Below are positions 23,635 to 33,789 of a DNA stretch of 64,000 bases, one piece after another. How positions within the stretch are numbered: position 1 is the first letter of the stretch; every line of letters begins with the position of its first letter. Source of the stretch: Dicyema japonicum. Lineage: Eukaryota > Dicyemida > Rhombozoa > Dicyemidae. The notes under the pieces are model-generated. The model was not told the origin of the DNA. It did not search any database and saw only the letters and a list, made by a program, of their open reading frames with translations. The DNA is taken from assembly GCA_011109175.1 (NCBI GenBank), contig RDEW01000021.1, positions 11,080-75,079 on the forward strand. Direction: 5' to 3'. Position numbers and translations under genes: made by a program.

Positions 23635-24767
23635 TTATTTTTTTCTGCTTTTGAAACTACTATAGAGTTTAAATATTTTTTCATTTTTGTATAAAATATT
23701 GTTTTTCCTAAACTTTTTTATATAAAAATACATCGAAGTGGCAAGACAAAATAAAGCTCCACAAAGAAACCCTAATAAAATCCCTGAAAATTAAAAATTT
23801 AAAATAACCAATATAATTTAATAGACCTTTAGGGCATTCTGACTCGACTGAATGTGCTGATTCTAATTTAGTTTGTTTAGAAAAATTTAAAGGTTTAGTT
23901 GTTGTTGAAATCGTCTTTATCGATGCTTTTACAGCTGTAGAGTTTAAAGTCGTAGTAGTTGGTATCACTTCAGTTACTTCTTTAGTGGTTGCAGAAATTG
24001 TGGTCGGACTATAAGCGGTTGTTTCTGTCGTTCTTTTAGTAGTTTCAGAAATTGTAGTCGGACTATTAGTGATTGTTTCTGTCGTTCTTTTAGTAGCTTC
24101 AGAAATTGGGGTCGGATCATTAGCGGTTGTTTCTGTCGTTCTTTTAGTAATTTCAGAAATGAGGTCTGACTATTACTAATCATTCCAACTGGCTTTTTAG
24201 TAGATGTAATGGTTGTTGTAGGTAGAGCATCTATTTATTAAAGTAAAAACTTACTTGTTTGACAGACGAATCCATCCGCATTTAGATAATTATAACAATT
24301 ACAACGAGTCCATTTCCAATTAAAATATCCTGATAGACAAATACAGTGTCCCAAGATAGAATGATGTAAGAAAACAATTTGAAAAAAAGAAAACAAAGCA
24401 AAGTTTGTATAATTCAAAGGTATTCCTTTAAGTAAAAAACTAATCTACCTTTATACATCCAGCCAAAATTTTTATAATGTCCAGCTATATAGATAAGAGT
24501 ATTATCTGCAAGATTCATGGTTTTAAATATGCACGAATATTGTTTGAAATTGGATTTGAATCAATTAATGCCTGAAATATCAATGAAGATTACAATTTCT
24601 CCTCCAATATCGTTGCAGTACCTTTCGTCATCGTAATAAGTTTCTCTTTGAAAAACAAAATAATAGCACTTTCGGTTATACTCTAACACATGACTTCCAT
24701 ATGTATTCTTATCAGGGCATCCACAAAAAACTAAAAGAAATAGTAATAAAATAACCAGAAATGACTA
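23635..24767 (-). CDS. C-type lectin / mucin-stalk / single-pass membrane protein
   Basis: Minus strand. A hydrophobic leader (about 24725-24765, '..LLLFLLVFCGC') precedes a C-type-lectin fold: 'KCYYFVFQRETYYDDERYC', 'GGEIALIDSNP' across intron 24572-24593 (22 nt), 'LIYIAGHYKNFGWMYKG' across intron 24426-24448 (23 nt), and 'CICLSGYFNWKWTRCN' to 'GFVCQT'. Intron 24231-24254 (24 nt) leads to a Thr/Ser-rich stalk with 18-residue repeats (23990-24185). Then comes 'ECPKGLLNYIGILLGFLCGA' across intron 23784-23808 (25 nt), a transmembrane helix and a basic tail ending at TAA 23635. Topology fits a surface receptor. One base is missing in the stalk (24155-24170) relative to its repeats, breaking the frame. 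The first exon/start codon is unresolved. The specific ligand is unknown. Confidence 0.75.
23990..24185 (-). repeat. 54-bp tandem repeat coding an 18-aa mucin-like unit
   Basis: 'gtttctgtcgttcttttagt' recurs at 24021, 24075 and 24129, a period of exactly 54 bp, with about 3.5 copies. On the minus strand the unit reads like 'T-T-K-R-T-T-E-T-x-x-x-S-P-T-x-I-S-E', rich in O-glycosylatable Thr/Ser. Part of the lectin gene stalk. Copy number is likely polymorphic. Confidence 0.88.
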
Positions 24768-24888
24768 AAACAAAAAGGGCATACGTTATTGGTCAAACAT
24801 TTAGGTATTATTTTTTATAAAAAATTAATATTATTTTTATTTTTAATTACAATTTCTAAACTTTGTTATATAAAAATACATCGAATGT

Positions 24889-27360
24889 ATGCGCTTATTC
24901 TGTTTTGAGCCTTCCGCATTGGGACTTGATAGAGATGATCACGGAATAGAGTCTCTCGCTACCACCATGAGGACCAACATTCGTTTTTTGGGAGGTATCC
25001 ACATTCCCGGTTGTCCGATGGCTTCTAACCATACGAGGGAGACACGTTGCCAGAACGAGGAAGTCGAAGTGCTCAGTCTCAAGAGAACTGTCCGGTCGAA
25101 GTTAATCGAAGGTGGCACCCGCGCAGCCATCAGGGCACTTTCCTCAAGTAACCCGCGAAGACCGACTCCCGACGCATAGTTTACTGACCAAATATCCTCT
25201 GCCACCCAAAAACTTACGCCCAGTGGCTCCTTCATCCAGAGTGAATCTCTGATTACATCAAAGATGAAGTTCTCCTCGCAATACGGAATTTTGCTTCTAG
25301 TAGCAGTGGCGGGCTCGACAGAATGAGACCTGGCTACCTGAAGGATCTAACCTCTTTGTCCGTTGGAGACCAGGGACTTCGTCTTACGAATTCAATTACT
25401 TTACTTATGAACCGGATCCTGTCTGGAGTTCCTCCCGAAGTTATCCGCCAATTAGATAGCCCTCGATTAGAAGGGCAGCGGAGTTCGACCAGTTGCGGTC
25501 GGGTTTGTCTTCAAAAGACTGGCTGCTAAAATTACCTCTAGGTATTCTATTCCACTCATCACAAAATTCTTGAACCCCCCTCAAGTAGTCGTCGGTATTC
25601 GCTTGGGATGCGAGACCGCTGTCCATTCAGTGAGGACATTATTAAATCGCAGTATAGAAGATTCCCGGGGACATATTCTGGACATCAAGAACGCCTTCAA
25701 TAGTTCAAGGAGGGACAATATCCTGGAGACGTGTGTTGAATGTTACCCTAATATTTTCGAATTTGTGAGTCAGTCATACATCCTACTTGATCATTACTTT
25801 TCGGGGACTACCTAATCTATTCGTATTCTGGAATACAACAGGGAGATCCCCTTGGACATCTATTGTTTTATCTTGCAATAGAGAAAATCACCAAACTTCC
25901 GCACTCGCCCCTCAACCTATGGTATCTGGACGATGCGGTCCTCGGATACTATTTTCTGGGATTTGGAAGTGAAAATTGCAGCACTGTTGGAAGCTGGACT
26001 GGAGTTAAATTACACTAAATGTGAAATCTACAATTGCGGACTTTTAGAAGAGAAGTATTCAAAAGCTTTGTCATCTTTCGGAAATTTACTGCTTGGAATA
26101 TTCCTACACCCGATGAAGAACTTATATTCCTCGGATCCCCAATCACCATAAATGTAGTGGGAAGAGCAATGCGTGAAAAACGACTGTTACTCGGAGAGAC
26201 TCTGGACCGCTTGTGTCTACTTGATATGCACAGCATTATTCCTCCTGAATAACAGTCTCAAACGTACGGAGGCTTGTATATGTCCTGAGGACTGCTCCTT
26301 ATTTCACCCTGTGTGACCAACTCGCACAGATTAACGAGAACTTTCGTACGACAGCGGAACGTATCTACAACGTCCGGTTCGAAGATTACTCATGGAAGCA
26401 AGCCACGTTGCCAATGAGACTCGGAGGACTTGGAATTCGCAACCATGTGGACCTTTCTCTCTCTTCTATTATCGCTAATGGCCTCTAACACACATGTCAA
26501 GAGGATTCTACACTTTCTACCTGAATTCTCTATTGACAAGGACGCTGGCCATGCTCGTGAGGCCTGGAGCCGCACTTATCAGCTTTTTCTGCCTTCCTTG
26601 TTCTCTCAGCGGGGTCTGGATGATGCTATATGTAAGATTCCTTCAAAGATTTGCTAGTGTTATCCAGCCAACATCGCCGTGCTTGTTTGTTGTCGTGGCC
26701 GTCTTTCGAGAGCGGTGCCTGGCTCAACGCCATTCCTAATGGAGTTCTGGGTAGCTTCCTGGATGATGAATGCGTCCGTATTGGGATCTCATTGCGACTG
26801 GGATTAAAAGTCTGTATTCCACATTCGTGCCGATGCGGAAACAAGATCGACTGTTTTGGCCTACACCCTCTTTCCTGCAGGAAGAGTGCAGGCAGATTTC
26901 CCATACACATGGCTTTGAACGAAGTCGTTAGGCGAGTTTGGACACCGCCGGACACCCCTCCATGCTCGAACCTGTCGGTCTTTGCAAGCGGGACGGGAAA
27001 CGACCAGATGGGATGATAATCTTCCCTTTTGAAGCCGGGAAACAACTGGCATGGGACGTTACCTCCATCGACATGTTTGCCTTCAGCAACCTACTCCAGA
27101 GTGCCTCTGGAGCCTGTTCTGCCGCTGAGAAGGCCGAGAAGATGAAACGGGAAAAGTATTATTTGTTTGTTCCACTCGCTATTGAGACGTCTGGTTTCCT
27201 TGCGCCTGCGACGCTGGAATTCTTGAGTCGTCTAGGGAATCGGATCGCTACACGAACAGGAGACCCTCGTGAGCGCTGCTGGTTATTTGAGCGAATCTCG
27301 CTCGCCATCCTGAGAGGAAATAGCCAAGCAGTCAGAGCAGGCGCTATATAACCATTTACT
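24889..27360 (+). mobile_element. 'WYLDD' non-LTR element with C-terminal nuclease domain, decayed
   Basis: Plus-strand frames: 'SSSGGLDRMRPGYLKDL' region (25300-25350), RT motif A broken as 'DIKNAFNSSRR' (25682-25712), motif C 'YGIWTMRSS' where relatives have W-Y-L-D-D (25920-25945), and 'GLELNYTKCEIYN' (25998-26036). Next is a Cys/His cluster 'CRCGNKIDCFGLHPLSC' (26829-26880), then a frame 26938-27351 with 'RPDGMIIFPFEAGKQLAWDV' (PD..D nuclease-like signature) and the end '..WLFERISLAILRGN'. About 2.5 kb, several shifts. The C-terminus recurs at 40058-40400 with high identity, and pieces lie at 60-150 and 7715-7865. Confidence 0.75.
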
Positions 27361-27689
27361 CTCGTTTCTTTCTTTAATAAAAAGTTGATATCTTTAAAAA
27401 AATAGATATTAAAAATATTTTTTGAGATCAGAAATTCTTCCAATAAGTATTGACATATTTCTGTCCCCGGATGTCAGTTTCGTCAATCAAAACAAAATTT
27501 TTCAGATCTATAATAAATGAAAATAAAACCTCAAAAATAATAAAAAAACCTCAAATATATCTCCAAGAATTTCCATTGTTGCAAAAACATGATGGTCTTC
27601 TTTAGAAAAAATTCCTAACCTATTGTAACTTACACAAAATAGGAGGTTAACCCTGACAAGCGGCTGTTCGTTTCGCCCTCTTTTATCTA

Positions 27690-27890
27690 AAAGAAGAGCT
27701 AGGAAAAGTAATTAGTTCTTTACCACCACGTCACAACCCTATGAATGCACAAGTTCAAATGCACAAAAAACAATGCTCCTGGATGGGACAAGATCACTAT
27801 GAGTTTGTTCAAGGAAGCACCCTTGGCGCACTATGAATATCTGGAATGTCTATTTTTATTATTAAAAGCACTTTCACAGAACCAAAGAAC
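27690..27890 (+). mobile_element. small RT fragment
   Basis: The plus strand reads '..NNAPGWDKITMSLFKEAPLA' region followed by 'HYEYLECLFLLLKALS', the RT '..APGxD.I....K' start motif. Cut off by the inverted element that begins at 27895. Confidence 0.5.
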
Positions 27891-27894
27891 GTTA

Positions 27895-30700
27895 TATTAA
27901 CTAAGGTTCCGTTTGTGCCACACGTTTCAAAATCTGCTTCACTAGGCATCTCCATCGCCCTCTGCTTTGCGCATCTGTCCTTAGATCTTCTGCAAATTTA
28001 AGTTTTCTTCCAATTCCATTTAGATCCTTGTTCAGAGCCACGGGTAGAGTGACTCTGGGTCTTCCTCTGAATGATGGTTTTGTTCTCATTATATTTGCAG
28101 GGGCGTTTATGTCCATTCTAAGCACGTGGCAAAACAGTCTCCATCTTGATTCAATAATGTCGATGCTTATTGGCCTCGATTGTGCCACAGAGTATAATTT
28201 CCTATTTGAAATCTTCTTTGGCCAACCTAGGCCCATTAAATTGCGTAATTGTTTTCGATGAAATATATCCATTTCTTGAGCTCTAGCTCTGTGACCCCCC
28301 ATGTACCCGAGTTGAACATAAGCACCGGCTTTATATATGCGTTGTGTAGTCTTATTCTTAGATTTTTAATTAGTTTTCGTCGACTCCATATCTTCTGCAT
28401 TTTCTTATGCATGGCAGTGGCTAGAACTCTTCTATACATCATGTCCTCACTACCACCAAGTAAGGATCCAAATTTCCTCTAATTTTCATCAATATATTTT
28501 GATTCCCTTGTGATTCTTATGTGTTCAGTCTTTTCCTGATTAACTCGCAGAGACCAATTCTTAAATTCTCCAGGGATTTTTCTCTAAAGCAAGTCCAAGT
28601 TCCAGATCATTTTCTGACACAAAATCTATGTCATTTGCATAAATAATCTCCATCGGCATGCATCCTTCACATTTTGTTCTAAGAGCTTTCAATGCCGCTT
28701 CCAGGTATACAACGAATAGAACTGGATAAGGAAACGGACAAGTTTTGTGTTATCCTCATCAAGAAAACTCCCAGCAACGTCCAACAATGTTTTTTTCTGT
28801 TGACAGTGTCAAACGCACTGGACATGTCCACTCCCAAAATCTTAAAATCACTCCTGTATCGTTAACACATGGCACACATCCACCTGTGGGACCAAAATGC
28901 ATTTGCGGTCGAGCGTCCCTTTCTGAACCCACATTTTTCCGGCTACAAAAATTCATAAACATCAGAAGATATCCGACTAAGAGTTATCAGAGATAGTATC
29001 TTCCTCAGTGTTCTCAATAATATCACTGGTCTTAGGGTTTTATCGGTTCCTTGCTCTTTCCTGGTTAATGAAAAGGAATTAAAATTCCATGACCATGTTT
29101 CAAGTGGGAATGCGTCTCAAATACCTTATTGAAAATCTTTGTAATGAGGGTTGTCAGTTCGCCTGGTGCATACTTGATCATTTCTCCATGTATGTTGTCT
29201 GTTCCCGTTGCCCTGTTGTTGTTTAATTTAATGATTGCCAGGTTAGTTTTCTCTGTTGATATTGGTGGATTCAGGCTTCTTGGTGATTTCTCAAATGGCT
29301 TCACATATGAGGTTTAATTTTCATTCAAAAGTCATGAAAAATGTTCGGCAATGATCTCAGTTTTTCTTTATTATCCAATACATTTCTATCTTGACTGTCG
29401 TGAATACAAATATTCGTAGGTTTAAGTCCCCTCTGCAAAAGGCGAACTGCTCGAAACATTTGCGTTCCGTATCCCAACTTCTCGATTTCACTGATACGTT
29501 CGTCAATTTTCTTGACAATTTTCCAGTTTTCCTAGTCTCCTTGACAATACGATTTCTTTCTCTTCTTGACACGTTGTAAGTATCATTATTTGTACATGAT
29601 TCCATTCTCAGCCGCAATTTTTTTTGTTTAATTGATAATGATCAAATTTTGTATCGAAGACTCCTTTAAATCCTGCCGGCCTATTTTCCCCAAGCACGTC
29701 GAAACTTGCCTTCTTTATTCTCTCAAAAGTAGTATTCCAAATTATGTTCACAGTCATCTTAATTGCCATACAATAATCTTAACGCGTCTTCTCACATAAG
29801 CATAATTTTTCCACAATAAAACAATCCAGATCAGCTCTCTTCGTTCTAGCTCCATCTATTCCGAAATATCTTTTCATTCTGAAACGTGGAACCAGCAGTT
29901 TATGATCACTATGAGTGATGGTTCCTCCATAGCTGCAGGAGTCTGTTAGTAAAGCACGAAGAGATCTTTTACACATAACATAATCAATCTGGTTGTATAT
30001 CCGGACATAGTCACCATTTCCATCCTTTCTGAGTCCAGTCCACGTAGTCTTATGCCTCTTATTGTGGTCGAATGCAGAATTACAAATAAAGTAGTCAAAC
30101 ATGTTACAAAATTGCACGAGCGATTCTCCTGACATATTCCTCCTCCCCTTGGCGTGTCTACCCATACAGGGTTTTCTCCATGGACAGTGTCCCACTTTAG
30201 CATTCCAATCACCACACAAAAAGGTCATAAACGAGCCTTTGAGATCAAGATGGTATCCGTTATTGACATATAGAACAGATCAAGTTCATCGGGATTTGTA
30301 GAAACCCTCGTCATTGTGGGCGCGTAGACATTAATTATGGATATAAAGGAATTATCAGTCCTCCCACTCTTAATCTGGAGTACTGCTAATTCTGTCATTC
30401 ACCCTCCACACTCTGTGGATTCTCCCATAAAGACATTGATGTATAGCAAAGCCAAGTCCGTAGTGGTTGCATTCAGAGTCTAGTAGTATAAGTCTAAACT
30501 CTCCGTAATTCTCCTCAACTTCATCCTTCACTTTAGTCCCCTGTATACTGCATATAGTAACTTTGTATGATGTTAAGTCACTTATTAAATCCTCCTTTTT
30601 ATGTTTTTCGTTCAATCCTCGAACGTTGAATGACGTCAGTGTGACGAGATCATTCGTCATGTGTGAAATAGACATAATTATTCAGAACCACGTCACCAGT
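27895..30700 (-). mobile_element. CR1-like non-LTR element (copy J), full span but decayed
   Basis: Minus strand from 30700: endonuclease with 'TSFNVRGLNEKHKKEDL' (about 30580-30640), 'CSIQGTK' (catalytic Glu replaced by Gly), 'FLCGDWNAKVG' (30195-30225), 'IYNQIDYVM' (29970-30000) and 'THSDHKLL' (29890-29915). Then RT '..NNRATGTDNIHGEMIKYA' (29165-29225), and C-terminal 'FHRKQLRNLMGLGWPKKIS' and 'WRLFCHVLRMD' (28090-28260). Ends with '..RVAQTEP' and a stop at 27901. Multiple shifts and the changed catalytic residue mean it is inactive. Confidence 0.82.
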
Positions 30701-30724
30701 TCAATGTCTCTATACATGCAGTAT

Positions 30725-30960
30725 TAGGTTGGGTCATATACCTTCCCATTGGAAATTGAAGGAGGTCCGGATGATACGTAAATATGGGAAACCTGGGTAC
30801 TTGGCAATCAGTTATAGGCCTGTAAACCCTATACAAACAATCTCGAGAATTAGGAAAGGATCGTGTTTAACAGTCGCCGAACAGGCATTGGCGTCTTCTG
30901 AGTAGGTGGAGGGAAGGAAAAGAAATCTTTAATCAAGTAGCCACATGGTTCCACATAGTT
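30725..30960 (+). mobile_element. RT-fingers fragment
   Basis: The plus strand gives 'IPSHWKLKEVRMIRKYGKPG' followed by 'YLAISYRPVN', the conserved RT0/1 motif of non-LTR RTs. Short orphan piece beyond the 5' side of copy J, opposite orientation. Confidence 0.5.
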
Positions 30961-31079
30961 CCACATTGCACCACGCGGCCGTATAATCTAAAAAAACCAG
31001 TTAATAGTGAGTAAAAATATTAATATCTTGTTAAGTTATTATTTTATTATTAATAAGCACACTGCAAAACAACGTTAGT

Positions 31080-31555
31080 AAAGTTATCTCGCTTGTGCCA
31101 CCCTCTCCTGGATGCGTTTTGTTAATCGTTTCCAGTTCCCTCTGTTCCTCAATAGGTCCCTCAGGTGCTCAAGATCATCTGCCGACGTCAACCCTTTCCC
31201 AATCGAAGTTAGGTCTTGATGTAGAAGGGTTGGTAGAGTAATTCGTGGTCTTCCCCAGAAAATCGATCCCGGATGAGGAGCATGGTGGTGTTCCATCACG
31301 AGATTAGCGGGAGTATTCCTGTCCATCTTAGGATGTGACCAAATAAGCCCCATCTGTTACTTTTATTTCTCCGTCCAATGGGTGGATATTGTAATGGGAA
31401 TAGAGGTGTTTGTTTGAGATGTGCTTTGGCCAGGAAATTCTTAGAATGTATCTGTCATCTGCGAAGATGACTTCCGTTATATGTCTGGGGATATTATTCC
31501 TGGCCTCTCGTAGGGTTGCCTCCAGATATGCGATGAATCTTGTTAAGTACAGCAA
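31080..31555 (-). mobile_element. CR1-like non-LTR 3' fragment (copy K)
   Basis: Minus frames 31555-31328 and 31353-31084 carry 'RISWPKHISNKHLYSHYN' and 'FWGRPRITLPTLLHQDLTS', ending 'RIQERVAQAR' and a stop, as in copy J. Only the last ~160 codons remain. Its broken 5' edge directly abuts the host exon at about 31560. Confidence 0.75.
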
Positions 31556-31559
31556 TAAT

Positions 31560-31873
31560 TTATTTTTATTTAAAAATATTTATTTATAAAATATCCGTCA
31601 GTGAATTAATTTCGAATAAACATTTTTTACCATTTAAAATTATGGTTCTTGTCGTGTCATATAGCTTTAGGATTTCTTCAACGGATTATCATTTACAGAG
31701 ATTATTATCAATGAAAACGACCAAATAATCTTAAAGGTAATGAAAAATTTTTAATTCAGGATAAATTTAAGCACTGCTTTGTATATGACGACACACCCAA
31801 TTTGGGTCAAAATTCCGTTAAAAGGTCTTTATCAGAGTTCAGTTCTGAGCCAAAAAGACCGCGACACTTCTAA
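31560..31873 (+). CDS. 3' part of a host gene, product unknown
   Basis: Removing introns 31645-31670 (26 nt, gttctt..ctttag) and 31737-31759 (23 nt, gtaatg..attcag) joins three frames: '..ELISNKHFLPFKIM' + 'DFFNGLSFTEIIINENDQII' + '..DKFKHCFVYDDTPNLGQ', ending 'SSEPKRPRHF' and TAA at 31871. The basic C-terminus 'PKRPR' resembles a nuclear localisation signal. No family recognised. The 5' side runs straight into copy K with no clear upstream exon, so the gene may be 5'-truncated by the insertion or have its start within about 50 bp. Confidence 0.5.
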
Positions 31874-33480
31874 ATAATTCTAAATATTTTCTTTTTAACC
31901 TTCTAAATACTTTAATAACAATTTTATTAATCTAATTGGATTTGATTTATAACTCTGCAGGAGTTTAAACATTTTATACAAATTAAGGTGTTTTTAAGAC
32001 TGAATCGAAGTGCTTGATTAGTCAAGTTCACTGGTTAACTGATCGGGATATTGAACTGGTGACGTAGGTTTTTCGGACCAAATGACAAATACATTCAACT
32101 TTCAGTCCTATGAGACTTGGACTAAATGACGACCTCAAAGGTAGATCATTCAACTCTGGTTGTCCAGTACTCCAAAGGTGGATCCATTAATATTATGTGA
32201 ATACGGTCATGCCTGGTTGATGTTGTAAATTTAAGTGCAAATTAATTAGACATTGTTTAATATCAAAATGGCACAAACATGCCTATATAACATGGTAAAG
32301 TCACAATTTGGGAATAAATGTCAGTTTGGTCTTCTTGCACTGCCAATGACAGAGGTCCTTGTCTAATGAATTTTGAATATTTGAAGGCTTATATTTATGG
32401 GCACTCACTGATGGGAGTAAAGTTTCAAAAAGCTACATCACTGTGGGAATTATATTTTAAAGGACATGGGTTTACTGCACATAAGTTTACATTGGTAGTA
32501 CACGTATTTGTATCTCCCAACAAGGTTTCTGTTTATCACTTTGGCAAATCACGAGGTGTGGGCTGATTGTCGATTTTTATTAAATCGATACTTAAGAAAC
32601 ACCATGACTATTCGATGTTAATTACGAGTTATGGTATTTGATGCATTCCAGGTAATTCATTGGCTGATTGCTTCCTTTAAAGTGGATTTGACTCATCAAC
32701 TTTGATTTCTCATTATCTTCAAATATTTTGAACGAGGAAGTGTTGGACACTTGTCTGCTCCAAAAATGGAGAACCTTGGATGAATCTGCCTACGAACAAG
32801 GGAATTATTGTTTAGATAACAACTCTGTCGAAGGAGATATCTAAGGTCCTCGAACCATGACATTGTTGCATCCGTTCCTTTTTTATGTACAGCAGTTCAT
32901 ATATATGATATCTCTTCCCTAGTCCAAAAAGAGAACGTGGTTACATCCATATTGAGGAGATGAAGACATTAGTGTACATCTACATTCGAAAATTGCTAAT
33001 CATCCACATTGCTAAGGTAGAAAATACTTATTCAGTTCGGCAGATAATTTTATTTGCGATTAAACACATGACTTGTGTGTCCAATTTCTACAATTGCAGT
33101 AACGGAAAGGCAAGTCTTTCCACACAAGTTAGTGATCTTCTTACTCATCCTTCCACACAAGTCCATCGGTAAAGCCCACCCATAATCAAAGGAAATGGAA
33201 GAGTTCCTGCAATCGAGAAACAACTTCAAGGAACGGGGGTCATAATAAAGTTCACTACTTCAATTTCTCGAATACTAATAATATTGATTTTGAGCTATTC
33301 AAAAAATATTTGTTCAGAACTACGGGTTTCTGACGTCTCCTGAGTCCGTTTATGACTGCGAAAATAAAAGATGGGGTTTTCATGTTGAATTTTGTACAAT
33401 AAAAGTACGTCACGGTCTCAACTTTCGAATTTTAGTAGGCTTCAAGTTATGGAATGACACAACTGATATTTTAGTAGACT
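31874..33480. other. unassigned stretch
   Basis: Contains moderately open frames (for example plus 32318-32566 with several Cys/Gly) but none that I can match or splice convincingly. No repeat shared with the rest of the window. Confidence 0.4.
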
Positions 33481-33484
33481 TAGT

Positions 33485-33655
33485 CGGGTGGTGCAGTGTA
33501 ACGAGTGACAGGCAAACGGCTTGATGGCCCCTAGTACGAATCTCGCTGCTGTACATTCCGGCTGAAGGTTCCACGTATATACGATGCTTGGCTTGACGAG
33601 TGACGCCGTCATCAGTGAACATCTCACTTCGGAACCGAATCGTCTACAAAAAGAC
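33485..33655 (+). repeat. tRNA-derived SINE, copy 1
   Basis: Matches 39735-39905: 'ggcttgacgagtgacgccgt' is identical in both and surrounding sequence is similar over ~170 bp. Near the 5' part, 'gtggtgcagtgtaac..' and 'agtacgaatctcgctgc' sit where pol III A and B boxes of tRNA-related SINEs lie (B-box consensus GGTTCGANTCC). Lies 130 bp upstream of the PLAT gene start. Confidence 0.65.
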
Positions 33656-33789
33656 TCTAGTACTATTCAAGTTATTTGAGCATAATTTTCACTTAAATTA
33701 AATAATTATTAAAAAAGTGTTAATAATTATTTAAATAAAATCAAATTACATTTTTAAATAAAAATTAATGTCAATAGAAATATAAACGA

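Noticed and set aside
23990-24185. Regular 54-bp repeats as a CRISPR-like array
   Set aside because: Units are adjacent, lack unique spacers, are multiples of three and code a Thr-rich stalk in a eukaryotic gene.
33485-33655. A genuine tRNA gene
   Set aside because: The A and B box spacing and flanking sequence fit a tRNA-derived repeat; I could not fold a standard cloverleaf, and a second diverged copy exists at 39.7 kb.
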